From positions 7,260 through 22,068 of the forward strand of contig CAJTVQ010000058.1 in assembly GCA_910579935.1 (NCBI GenBank): DNA of 14,809 nt. Direction: 5' to 3'. The stretch's first letter is position 1; each line of letters opens with the position of its first letter. Under the pieces are notes generated by a model. It had not been told where the DNA came from. It searched no databases and was given only the letters and a program-made list of their open reading frames with translations. A program made the translations under genes and the position numbers. This DNA comes from an uncultured Lachnospiraceae bacterium (GTDB taxonomy: Bacteria > Bacillota > Clostridia > Lachnospirales > Lachnospiraceae). Of the stretch, positions 6,867 to 13,667 are shown in pieces.

Positions 6867-8183
6867 TTATTGTACCACAGAAACACTTCTTTTCCCATAA
6901 AATTTTTCCTGATTTACAATATATTCTTTATATTTTTCCACATCCGCCCGATGGCAGTCAGCAATGATCGAAATCCCTTCCTGCAGATATTCCCTCGCAT
7001 ATACCGAAGCATTCTCCATCAGCCAGGATACCTCACGTCCCTTCTCGTAAGGAAACAGAAATTCTGTCCTCACATGATCTGCAAACACCCTCTCCTGGAT
7101 CATCTGTACCAGTTCCCCAATGCCCTGTCCGGTCCTGGCCGAAATGCAGATTCGGTCCGATCCTGCAAAGCGCGGCAGTTCTTCCGTCTCCATGCCGCAT
7201 AAGTCCGCTTTATTATAGACGTAAATCACCGGAATATCACCCGCTCCGATTTCCAGCAGCGTTTCTTCCGTCACTTTTATCTGCTGTTTGTGGCTTTCAT
7301 CGGAAAAGTCCACCACACATAACAGCAAATCCGCGTTTTTCACTTCTTCCAGCGTGGAACGAAACGCCTTTACCAAACCATGAGGCAGTTTGTGAATGAA
7401 TCCTACGGTATCGGAAAGCAGAATTTCCCTGCCGCTTCCCATATCAATCCTGCGTACCGCAGTATCCAGTGTGGCAAAAAGCATATCCTTTTCCAGAACT
7501 TTCTTCTCATCCCTGCCAAAATACTGCTCCATCATCCGGTTCATCAGCGTCGATTTTCCCGCATTCGTATAACCCACCAGAGATACCTTCGGTATCCGTG
7601 AACCCATCCGCCGTTTTCCCTGTGTCTCCCTCTCCTTTTCCACTTCTTCCAGTTCCCGGCGGAGTTCTGTCAGTCTCCGCTCTATCTTCCGTCTGTCCAG
7701 TTCCAGTTTCTTTTCTCCTGCCCCCCTGCTGCTCATGCTTCCGCTGGTGCCGCCCTGCCTTGTCAGTGCATCATGCATACCCACCAGTCGGGACAGCAGA
7801 TACTGCAGTCTTGCGGTTTCTACCTGAAGCTTTGCTTCCCTTGTCTTCGCACGTAGGGAAAAAATATCCAAGATCAGCGAAGTACGATCCAAAATCGGCC
7901 TGCCGATTTCCTTCTGCAGATTGCGAAGCTGGGAAGGTGTGAGGGAATTATCGAAAATCACCACATCCGCCTCCAGTACCCGCGCATATTCCTTAACTTC
8001 CTGCACTTTTCCGGTACCGATATAATATGCCTTATGAATGTTCTCCATCCTCTGGGTGACAGCCCCCGCCACTTTCATACCGCACGCACATGCCAACTCC
8101 CCCAGTTCCTTCATGGATCGGTTAAAATCCTCGTCTTCCCCGGTATCTACCCCTACCAAAAGCGCCTTTTCTCTCTCTTCCAT
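6867..8183 (-). CDS. hflX: GTPase HflX
   Basis: 438 residues. HflX is a translational GTPase that splits stalled or hibernating ribosomes, notably under heat stress. The N-terminal HflX domain (about 5-160, containing YIGTGKVQE and the RTSLILDIFSLRAKTREAKLQVE stretch) is followed by a coiled linker (about 160-190) and the G domain. In the G domain, GYTNAGKS (204-211) is G1, DTVG (258-261) is G3, NKAD (324-327) is G4 and SAR (348-350) is G5. The frame extends upstream to 8270, but the ATG at 8183 is chosen. It has AAGGAG at 8188-8193, and the upstream residues are unlike the family. It lies 73 bases after the GNAT gene in the same direction. Confidence 0.93.
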   Translation of the reverse strand: MEEREKALLVGVDTGEDEDFNRSMKELGELACACGMKVAGAVTQRMENIHKAYYIGTGKVQEVKEYARVLEADVVIFDNSLTPSQLRNLQKEIGRPILDRTSLILDIFSLRAKTREAKLQVETARLQYLLSRLVGMHDALTRQGGTSGSMSSRGAGEKKLELDRRKIERRLTELRRELEEVEKERETQGKRRMGSRIPKVSLVGYTNAGKSTLMNRMMEQYFGRDEKKVLEKDMLFATLDTAVRRIDMGSGREILLSDTVGFIHKLPHGLVKAFRSTLEEVKNADLLLCVVDFSDESHKQQIKVTEETLLEIGAGDIPVIYVYNKADLCGMETEELPRFAGSDRICISARTGQGIGELVQMIQERVFADHVRTEFLFPYEKGREVSWLMENASVYAREYLQEGISIIADCHRADVEKYKEYIVNQEKFYGKRSVSVVQ

Positions 8184-8256
8184 ATATCTCCTTTCCCGGT
8201 TCCGCTCCTTCCATCCGGTTCCATCACAAAAACGGACACGCTCCGCTGCTTCCGTC

Positions 8257-9432
8257 CTATACGATCTCATTCAGAAATACTTTTTCCAGCCGCTTCACAT
8301 TATGCAGCTGGCACAGTATTTCTTCCCGTTCCGCCATATTGACGTACGACTCAAACCAAAAACCCTCTTCGGCTTCCTGGCAGCCGAATATCCAGGAAAT
8401 CAGCGCTTCCATGGAAATATTCGCGGCTTTCCTGCTTTTTGCCGTATCTGTGCCGGCGGACGCCGCCTTCAGTTCCGCCTCTGTCCTGCGCACTTCTGCC
8501 TGCTCTTCCCCTAATATACATTCCCATACCCCGGTGTTCCCATCCAGTATGGGATCCGAAATCCGGATGCAGAAAACAGCCTCCCCGCTTTTTGCCCGCA
8601 GCAGGGACAACATGGTTCCGGCTTCCACAATCCTTGCCATGATCATCGGTTTCTCCGTTCCTGCGGGTACCACCGGACTGCTGCCGCCGTTCTCCCGGTC
8701 AAATACCGCCTCCTGTATCTCTTCTTTTCCATTCTCCTGTGTATACAGGAAACATCCCCTTAACCTTCCTTCTTCCGTAACCGTGCAGATTCCTCCGTCC
8801 TGCGCCTGTAATTCTTTTTCCATTACCTGGTAATAAGCCTCATCTCTCCGGATAAATACGTCGTAATGCTTTTCCAAAAAATCCTGTACAAATTCCGCAA
8901 GACGCGGAAACCACTCTGCTCCGGCCGGCTGTTTTACGGCTGTTTTGTTTCTGTCATATTCTTCCTTCACATAAATATAGCCAAACTGATAGGGGCGGTA
9001 GATGGCCGGATCCGCAGGCATGAGGAAGGTAAAAGGCTGTCTTTTTCCATACATATCCCGCAAAGCAGTTTTCAGGATTCTGTCCATAAAACCCCTGTGA
9101 CGGTATTCCTCCTTTGTGGCCACCCCCACGATATAATTGATTTCCCTGCATTCAAACCGGTTCCCGCTGCGAAGCATGACCGGATAAGGGGACAGATACA
9201 GCATTGCAGCCGTTCCCTCTCCGCTTTGCAGCGCATACCCCCTGTTACGGACTGCCTTTTCCTGAAAATAATAATCGGTAAATTTTTTTGAGTCCTCAGA
9301 AAATACTTCTTCCCAAAGACCTCTCAGGCTCCGGCATGTCTCTCCTTCCATCCGCTCCAGCTGCAACGTTTCTGCCTCAGTTAAATCCGATTCCTTCCGC
9401 CGGTCCGATTTCTGTCCTGTTTTCTTTTCCAT
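8257..9432 (-). CDS. GNAT-family N-acetyltransferase, Eis-like
   Basis: 391 residues. An N-terminal GNAT fold is followed by a long C-terminal part, the size and order of the Eis / acetyltransf_9 group (two GNAT-like lobes plus an SCP2-like end). The acetyl-CoA loop is YIVGVATKEEYRHRGFMDRIL (about 103-123, with RHRGFM as the pyrophosphate-binding turn). FLMPADPAIYRPYQFGYI at about 135-152 is characteristic of this group. Family members acetylate amines, including aminoglycosides in mycobacterial Eis; the substrate here cannot be told from sequence. The start at 9432 has GGGAGG ten bases upstream; Met 28 is an alternative. It follows ispF after 24 bases, so it is likely in one transcript with it. 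Confidence 0.75.
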   Translation of the reverse strand: MEKKTGQKSDRRKESDLTEAETLQLERMEGETCRSLRGLWEEVFSEDSKKFTDYYFQEKAVRNRGYALQSGEGTAAMLYLSPYPVMLRSGNRFECREINYIVGVATKEEYRHRGFMDRILKTALRDMYGKRQPFTFLMPADPAIYRPYQFGYIYVKEEYDRNKTAVKQPAGAEWFPRLAEFVQDFLEKHYDVFIRRDEAYYQVMEKELQAQDGGICTVTEEGRLRGCFLYTQENGKEEIQEAVFDRENGGSSPVVPAGTEKPMIMARIVEAGTMLSLLRAKSGEAVFCIRISDPILDGNTGVWECILGEEQAEVRRTEAELKAASAGTDTAKSRKAANISMEALISWIFGCQEAEEGFWFESYVNMAEREEILCQLHNVKRLEKVFLNEIV

Positions 9433-9456
9433 TTTCCAAAAACCTCCCGCACCGTT

Positions 9457-10011
9457 TTATGCCTCCTGCATCTCTTTCGGGCAGCCGCTGCAGCCCGCAC
9501 ACCTTCCCTGCACCGACACATCCTCGGTATAATAATTCACCGGACTGGTCAGCAGGCAGACCGCCTGTGAAGAGATCCCTTCCTCGGTTCCGGTAAATCC
9601 CAGTCCTTCCTCCGTAGTGGCTTTTACATTCACCTGTGATATATCAATCCCAAGCGCTTTTGCAATATTTTCCGTCATCCTGCCTATATGGGGCCGCATC
9701 TTTGGCGCCTGTGCAATGATGGTTGCATCAATGTTTTCAATAAGAAAACAGTGCTCCTCCAATAGTTTTCCTACCCGTTCCAACAATTTGATCGAAGAAA
9801 TCCCGCGATACGCCTCATCCGTATCCGGAAAGTGCTTTCCTATATCCCCCAGTGCGGCCGCGCCCAGCAGTGCATCCATAATGGCATGCAGCAGCACATC
9901 TGCATCCGAATGCCCAAGCAGTCCCCTTTCATGGGGAATCTTCACCCCGCCGATGATCAAGTCACGGTTCTCTGCCAGTCTGTGAACATCATATCCCATT
10001 CCTATTCTCAT
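9457..10011 (-). CDS. ispF: 2-C-methyl-D-erythritol 2,4-cyclodiphosphate synthase with Cys-rich tail
   Basis: 184 residues. IspF cyclises CDP-ME-2-phosphate in the non-mevalonate isoprenoid pathway. The metal site is complete: Asp 8 and His 10 in GYDVHRL, and His 42 in HSDADVLLHAIMDALLGA. DIGKHFPDTD and KATTEEGLGFTG, both family signatures, are present. The ATG at 10011 is chosen because AGGAG lies at 10018-10022 with a 6-base spacer and the protein then begins MRIGMGYDVH; the frame upstream to 10041 has no support. The family usually ends near residue 155-160, after QAVCLLT. Here about 27 more residues follow, ending in RCAGCSGCPKE (Cys 171, 174 and 177). That CxxCxxC tail is not part of the catalytic fold. 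ispD is not in the window. Confidence 0.92.
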   Translation of the reverse strand: MRIGMGYDVHRLAENRDLIIGGVKIPHERGLLGHSDADVLLHAIMDALLGAAALGDIGKHFPDTDEAYRGISSIKLLERVGKLLEEHCFLIENIDATIIAQAPKMRPHIGRMTENIAKALGIDISQVNVKATTEEGLGFTGTEEGISSQAVCLLTSPVNYYTEDVSVQGRCAGCSGCPKEMQEA

Positions 10012-10063
10012 ATCTGTCTCCTGCTCCCGTATATTTTGCATTGCGATTTGTGTCTGTTTTTTG

Positions 10064-10072
10064 ATTATAACA
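10064..10072 (-). promoter_or_regulatory. Candidate ispF promoter (extended -10)
   Basis: On the minus strand TGTTATAAT at 10064-10072 is an extended -10 with a perfect TATAAT. It lies about 50 bases before the ispF ATG, in the 145-base gap shared with the divergent plus-strand gene. No good -35 is seen at normal spacing, which is acceptable for extended -10 promoters. It would drive the ispF-GNAT-hflX-chemoreceptor group. Confidence 0.5.
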
Positions 10073-10156
10073 TTATTTTTTCAAAATAGGAATGTATTCA
10101 TGCACTTTACCGTCTATTGATTCATATTTTATATAAAAAATGAAAAGGGGAAAACT

Positions 10157-10636
10157 ATGCGACCTTCTACTAACTATATCGGGGTCATAGGAATTATTGA
10201 GCGCATGTCCCCCATGCGGAACGACTGCTGTAACCAGATTCTTACACTGCGCACCATGAACGGAGTCGTAAATTTTATCCTTTCTCCCGGCACTTATGTA
10301 GTGGACAATACCCCGCTTCGTACAGGTATGCGCATTACTGCCTTCTATGACAGCAGCCAGCCGGTTCCGCTCATTTATCCGCCCCAGTATCAGGCGGCTT
10401 TCATCGGACGTACCGAACCTTCCGAAAATATTATGATTGCCTACTTTGACCGGAATCTTCTTTCCGAAGAGAATCAGTTGAAATTGAACATCGGTCCGGA
10501 TACCCGCGTCACCACTGCCAATGGTCAGAGATTTACCTGCAATGCAGGGGAAAATCTTCTTATTGTGTACTATGGCGCCACTACCAGAAGCATCCCTGCC
10601 CAGACCACGCCGGACCGGATCATAGTTTTTTGTTGA
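10157..10636 (+). CDS. Hypothetical protein, beta-rich, function unknown
   Basis: 159 residues, ATG with AAAAGGGG six bases upstream, which is a strong ribosome site. The sequence has the texture of a real protein: alternating hydrophobic strands such as MRITAFYDSSQPVPLIYPPQ and LLIVYYGATTRSIP, no signal peptide and no membrane helix. Cys are at 24, 25, 128 and the very last position (159). The alternation and Gly turns suggest an OB-like or other small beta barrel. I have the impression of similar short proteins in Clostridia but cannot verify this, and no function should be assumed. It is divergent from ispF and ends 54 bases before tRNA-Ala. The overlapping minus-strand frame (10073-10669) lacks a ribosome site and family features and is taken as a shadow. 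Confidence 0.75.
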   Translation: MRPSTNYIGVIGIIERMSPMRNDCCNQILTLRTMNGVVNFILSPGTYVVDNTPLRTGMRITAFYDSSQPVPLIYPPQYQAAFIGRTEPSENIMIAYFDRNLLSEENQLKLNIGPDTRVTTANGQRFTCNAGENLLIVYYGATTRSIPAQTTPDRIIVFC

Positions 10637-10652
10637 AATCCCGATTTCCCTC

Positions 10653-10680
10653 TTGCTTTTTATCCTCATTGTGCTAAAAT
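10653..10680 (+). promoter_or_regulatory. Promoter of tRNA-Ala
   Basis: TTGCTT (10653-10658), a 16-base spacer and TAAAAT (10675-10680) preceded by TG, giving an extended -10. The -10 ends ten bases before the tRNA, so transcription would start just before its first base. Confidence 0.65.
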
Positions 10681-10690
10681 ATCATTGTAC

Positions 10691-10763
10691 GGGGATATAG
10701 CTAAGCTGGGATAGCGATGCGTTCGCAACGCATAGGCCGCGGGTTCGAGTCCCGTTATCTCCA
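10691..10763 (+). tRNA. tRNA-Ala, anticodon CGC
   Basis: 73 bases folding into a full cloverleaf. The acceptor is GGGGATA/TATCTCC, including the G3-U70 pair that marks alanine tRNAs. The D stem is GCTA/TAGC, the anticodon stem ATGCG/CGCAT with loop TTCGCAA (anticodon CGC, reads GCG), and the T arm GCGGG-TTCGAGT-CCCGT. The discriminator is A and CCA is not encoded. A tyrosine recombinase gene faces its 3' end 135 bases away, so the 3' half of this tRNA is the probable attachment site of the adjoining element. Confidence 0.95.
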
Positions 10764-10898
10764 TTCTTCCTTTTTAGGCGGAAATGCCGTGTTTGGGCGG
10801 CTTTCCGCCATATAGCTTTTGGGCAAAAGTAATCAAAAAATGGATGTTTTGGGCAAAATCCTTTATTTTTTTGATTACTTTTTCTTTTTATTCCCGGC
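10764..10898. other. Probable attachment-site flank: recombinase arm-type repeats and inverted repeats
   Basis: The convergent gap between tRNA-Ala and the integrase gene is packed with repeats. TTTTGGGCAAAA occurs at 10817-10828 and again at 10847-10858, exactly 30 bases apart (about three helical turns), with a partial copy TTTGGGC at 10792-10798. AAAAGTAATCAAAAAA (10825-10840) is perfectly inverted at 10867-10882. GGCGGAAA (10777-10784) is inverted at 10802-10809. Direct repeats near a tRNA integration site are what arm-type binding sites for a tyrosine recombinase or excisionase look like. The 16-base AT-rich hairpin might instead act as a weak terminator for both genes. The exact core cannot be set without the other element end. 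Confidence 0.5.
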
Positions 10899-12206
10899 TT
10901 ATGCCAGGATATTTTCCAGCATGGCGTCCGTCTGGCTTTCGGAATACCTGTTGTAGCAATAGCTTCCGTAAGTCGTCCGCTCATCGGCATGGCCTACCAG
11001 CTGCCTTATTTTGTTGATATTGATGTTTCCGTCAATCAGGGTCGAAATATAGGTTTTACGGATCTTATGCATGCTTTTTCTGGATATTCCCAGCTTCTCA
11101 CAATAGGCATATATCGTCTTCTCCACTGCAAGGCTGTGCATCCTTTTCCCTCTCCGGCAGAAAATGAAATCCTCTTCCTGATTTTTGGCTTTCCTGTTAT
11201 CTTCCCTTATTCCTTCCAGCAGTTCACGCACAAAAGAAGGAAGATAGACGTTCCGGACAGAATTATCTGTTTTGGTATGCTCCACTACACGGACACCGTT
11301 ATAGTGCATGGTGGCATCCGCTTCCATTTCATACTCTTTTACTTCCATCCGCTGGATCATAAGGCAGTTTCCCTTAATATCACCGAAACGCAGCGCTACC
11401 AGTTCTCCCAGCCGCAAACCGGTCTTAAAAGCAACTACAATCGCCAGCCCTGCCGTATCCACCTTACCTTCCTTATAATCGTCCAATACGCGTTCAAGCA
11501 GCAATGGCTCCTCATCTACCAGAAATACCTGCGTCTCATCCGGCTTTTTCTTCTCCCTGACAAACAATCTGGAATCAATTTCCACCATATCATACGGGTT
11601 TTTTGTTATATATCCCTTCAACAGGGCATATTTTAATCCCTGGCGCAAAATGGTGGCCATGTTGTTAAACTGCTTTCTTGTCAGGTTCTTTGACTTTATC
11701 TGTGTGTGGAGAAATATATTAATGGCAATGGTATCCATTTTTTTCACCGGAATCTTCACAAATTTCGTTCCCTTATAAAATCTGTTCCACTCCACAGTAT
11801 GCCGGTATACGGTGCCTGAAGAATTCGCTATGATGAGTTTGTATTGGATCCATTCCTCATAGAGCCTCTCAAATGTCAGTTCTTTTGACTTCCCGGGACT
11901 TTGTTCTATCCCCTTCTTCTGCTCTTTTTTCATTTTTCTGCCCCTGCCCTGCTTTTTCTCCATGGCTCTTATTGATTCATCCACTTCCATCAGAAGCTTC
12001 CCATATTGCTTCCGTTTCACAAGGCGCCTCCTGCTTTTTTTACTTTCATCAGGAATATATGTATACCAGGAACCATCCTTTCCCTGCCATACAGAATATT
12101 TGTGTTTTTTTAGTATTTCCTTTTCTCTTCTCTGAATATCCTCCATAATAAATTCATTACGGGCATCTGTACTTTTGATGATATCATCCTTTTTCCTTTT
12201 ATTCAA
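10899..12206 (-). CDS. Tyrosine recombinase (integrase) of the element in tRNA-Ala
   Basis: 435 residues. The N-terminal part (about 30-75, KYSVWQGKDGSWYTYIPDE) resembles an arm-binding beta domain. A helical core-binding domain (about 110-205) is followed by the catalytic domain with the full active site: Arg 265 (TGLRLGELVALR), Lys 312 (HTKTD), His 380 and Arg 383 (HKIRK), His 406 (LVGHADERTTY) and nucleophile Tyr 416, ten residues after the last His. A run of basic residues (84-108) links the domains. The start is a TTG at 12204-12206 with a GGGGGG-containing ribosome site seven bases upstream; an ATG 20 codons in is the alternative. The gene points towards the tRNA 3' end, the usual layout for tRNA-targeting ICEs, IMEs and phages. 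The palindromic element at 12234-12338 lies 27 bases upstream. Confidence 0.93.
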   Translation of the reverse strand: MNKRKKDDIIKSTDARNEFIMEDIQRREKEILKKHKYSVWQGKDGSWYTYIPDESKKSRRRLVKRKQYGKLLMEVDESIRAMEKKQGRGRKMKKEQKKGIEQSPGKSKELTFERLYEEWIQYKLIIANSSGTVYRHTVEWNRFYKGTKFVKIPVKKMDTIAINIFLHTQIKSKNLTRKQFNNMATILRQGLKYALLKGYITKNPYDMVEIDSRLFVREKKKPDETQVFLVDEEPLLLERVLDDYKEGKVDTAGLAIVVAFKTGLRLGELVALRFGDIKGNCLMIQRMEVKEYEMEADATMHYNGVRVVEHTKTDNSVRNVYLPSFVRELLEGIREDNRKAKNQEEDFIFCRRGKRMHSLAVEKTIYAYCEKLGISRKSMHKIRKTYISTLIDGNININKIRQLVGHADERTTYGSYCYNRYSESQTDAMLENILA

Positions 12207-12233
12207 TGAAAATCCCCCCTCGCCTTATCATGT

Positions 12234-12338
12234 ATAGTGAACTTAATGTGATGCACGTAGGGGAACGTACATCTACATTTTGGGGTTATGAGATATTCAT
12301 CTGTGATGTTTGAACATACATCACATTAAATTCACTAT
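12234..12338 (+). repeat. Palindromic element, copy A (three-stem layout)
   Basis: Outer stem P1 pairs 12234-12249 with 12323-12338 (15 of 16; the continuing arms match 19 of 20). Directly abutting it is P3, GATGCACGT (12250-12258) with ACGTACATC (12265-12273), 8 of 9. P2 is TGTGATGT (12302-12309) with ACATCACA (12318-12325), which overlaps the 3' arm of P1 by three bases. The linker contains CATTTTGGGG. It lies just upstream of the integrase start. A second diverged copy is at 12984-13079 in the same orientation. It could be a MITE-like repeat, a recombination, replication or transfer site, or a leader RNA of int; sequence alone does not decide. Confidence 0.7.
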
Positions 12339-12660
12339 TTTTGTTATTCATTATTTAAAAACTTGTTGCCGGCGGCAGTGGTCTGCTCCACAGGTAAGCA
12401 CTGTTACAAAGTCCCAAAGGGTGAAAATCACAGTTTTGCCTCCCCCATTCCGATGGCGGACACTCTGGTGTGTATCATTATCCCTGCTCACGCTTCTTCG
12501 CCCCATTCTTTACCAGGGAATGGTCGGCAGAACGGTTCTTCCGCTCCCCTCATAAACGTTCCACTTCTAAATGCTATTACAGGTTACCGGGCTCATGGCG
12601 TTCTCCTCTGCTTAAGCTCCACGTAAACAGACGTTACCGGGCTTTATGAAATTGTCAAAG
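12339..12660. other. GC-richer block without a convincing gene; direct repeat and hairpins
   Basis: This block is visibly richer in GC than its AT-rich surroundings. GTTACCGGGCT occurs twice in direct orientation (12583-12593 and 12633-12643, 50 bases apart). Hairpins include CCATTC/GAATGG (12503-12523) and a near-palindrome around AGAACGGTTCT (12528-12538). On the minus strand an ATG at 12506 opens 51 codons to 12351 (MGRRSVSRDNDTHQSVRHRN at the start), but it has no clear ribosome site and a stop sits just before it, so I do not call it a gene. Short peptides of this type may be annotated elsewhere, but I could not check. A structured RNA, a decayed insertion sequence or a DNA site are all possible. 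Confidence 0.35.
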
Positions 12661-12680
12661 TTCAGGATATCTTTTATAAT
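12652..12680 (+). promoter_or_regulatory. Consensus-like orphan promoter
   Basis: TTGTCA (12652-12657), a 17-base spacer and a perfect TATAAT (12675-12680) predict a rightward transcript starting near 12687. No gene with a ribosome site follows: the only downstream frame (12735-12932) is an AT-rich hydrophobic frame without one. If real, it makes an untranslated RNA running towards the second palindromic element. Confidence 0.4.
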
Positions 12681-12983
12681 AAAAAGGCTTGATGCACCTT
12701 CTATTACCTATTTAGTCCACAAAACTAATAGCACATGCAGTCCCAGGTCACAGTCATATACGCTCTTCCTCTTCCACATCTTCTAAAACAGTATGTTTAT
12801 CCGGCTCCAGTATATTTTTTATATGTTCTACTTTTCTGTTCGACAATCATATTGATTTTTTATTTTCATATACATTTATATTCTCTCCATGAAGGGATTA
12901 AAAAATGGTATATTCTTTCAGTATTCTATTAACTCTCAAACTATATAAGATTCCATTAAAAACTATTGGAACCTGCTCAAATA
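12661..12983. other. AT-rich stretch with no supported gene
   Basis: About 320 bases of low-GC sequence. On the minus strand a 30-codon frame ending ILEPDKHTVLEDVEEEERI reads like the tail of a real protein, but it is preceded by an in-frame stop and lacks a ribosome site, so it may be a gene remnant. On the plus strand the hydrophobic frame from 12735 has no ribosome site. GATGCACC at 12691-12698 recalls the GATGCACG of the flanking palindromic elements. Nothing else is recognisable. Confidence 0.3.
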
Positions 12984-13079
12984 ATTTGTTTAACGTGATG
13001 CACGCAGCGATTACTCTCGCGTGCATCTAACATGTAAAAGGGGAATTGTGGTACACTTCATGCACCACGTTAAACAAAT
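12984..13079 (+). repeat. Palindromic element, copy B (three-stem layout)
   Basis: P1 pairs 12984-12996 with 13067-13079, perfect over 13 bases. P3 abuts it: GATGCACGC (12997-13005) with GCGTGCATC (13019-13027), perfect over 9. P2 is GTGGTACA (13048-13055) with TGCACCAC (13061-13068), 7 of 8, overlapping P1 by two bases. The linker contains CATGTAAAAGGGG, close to CATTTTGGGG in copy A. P1 and P3 differ from copy A at paired positions in both strands (TTAAT/ATTAA against TTAAC/GTTAA; ACGT/ACGT against ACGC/GCGT), so pairing has been kept. The left base of the element lies four bases from the end of the Cys-rich frame. Confidence 0.7.
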
Positions 13080-13082
13080 CAT

Positions 13083-13297
13083 TTATGCATTTTTCATTTG
13101 TTGTTCAGCTTCATAACAATCCGTATATGCCCTCATACAGTGCATACACTCATCTGTATTATTATTTATACAGCCATCGCAGTTGTGCAGACAAGCCAAG
13201 TTCCTATTAATATGGCAAATTCTTTTTGATTCATATTCAGTGAATGTCTTAGTTCTTTTAAGTAACTCAAACTTCCCACATCATTTGGTGTGTTCAT
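13083..13297 (-). pseudogene. HTH start joined to a Cys-rich tail in the -1 frame (frameshifted or decayed gene)
   Basis: ATG at 13297 with AAGGGAG six bases upstream. The first frame gives 43 residues (stop at 13166-13168): residues 10-34 (LSYLKELRHSLNMNQKEFAILIG) read like the first half of an XRE helix-turn-helix, then the sequence turns unlikely. In the -1 frame an open stretch of 65 codons (13086-13280, stop 13083-13085) has no start codon of its own but carries a Cys-rich end: CLHNCDGC, ECMHC and DCYEAEQQ. An A-run, CAAAAAG at 13222-13228, lies in the overlap. A slip there would give a 71-residue HTH/Cys-rich protein. This may be a mutated gene, a deletion junction or a programmed shift. 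It follows the zinc-ribbon gene by 25 bases. Confidence 0.45.
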
Positions 13298-13322
13298 AGA
13301 CATCTCCCTTTTTAATAGTTAA

Positions 13323-13667
13323 TCATGAATTAAAATCAGTTGTCCTATAATGCTTATTCAAAAAGATTCGTTGTCCGCATTCCGGGCAATATTTAGTCCG
13401 GTACTGCACTATCATAATATCCTCTATTTTAGCTCTGCACTTTTTATTTGGACAGTAGTAACTCTGCTCCTGTACTATTACACTTTTAGGATAATGCAGT
13501 TCCTTCAGACACTCATTTTCCTTTTTCAGATAACTCGTTTCAATCTCAATTATGGATTCTACATCAGGTTCCTTGGGAGATAGAGCTTCTCTTCCTTTAG
13601 CAACAGTCATATCCAGTTTATAGAGAAATGTGTCCAAGGGATTCCATTTACTTACTATATCTCTCAT
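13323..13667 (-). CDS. Small zinc-ribbon protein, function unknown
   Basis: 114 residues. The N-terminal half is mostly helical and charged (KKENECLKEL). The C-terminal half has two Cys pairs, YYCPNKKC (Cys 72 and 77) and YCPECGQRIF (Cys 94 and 97), a four-Cys zinc ribbon with an unusual Cx4C first knuckle. The ATG at 13667 overlaps the stop of the upstream HTH gene as ATGA, so the two are translationally coupled; a TTG three codons earlier is also in frame but less likely. The pairing with a regulator suggests a partner or cofactor in control of the element, but this is inference. I do not recognise a named family. Confidence 0.75.
   Translation of the reverse strand: MRDIVSKWNPLDTFLYKLDMTVAKGREALSPKEPDVESIIEIETSYLKKENECLKELHYPKSVIVQEQSYYCPNKKCRAKIEDIMIVQYRTKYCPECGQRIFLNKHYRTTDFNS

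Noticed and set aside
10073..10669. 198-codon minus-strand frame opposite the plus-strand hypothetical gene
   Set aside because: No ribosome site and no protein-like features, whereas the plus-strand gene has a strong ribosome site and regular hydrophobic alternation.
10682..10990. Minus-strand frame across tRNA-Ala with GTRTRGLCVANASLSQLSYIP
   Set aside because: This is the well-known translation artefact of a tRNA gene read on the opposite strand.
12735..12932. 65-codon hydrophobic plus-strand frame
   Set aside because: No ribosome site; its hydrophobic look follows from the T-rich sequence.
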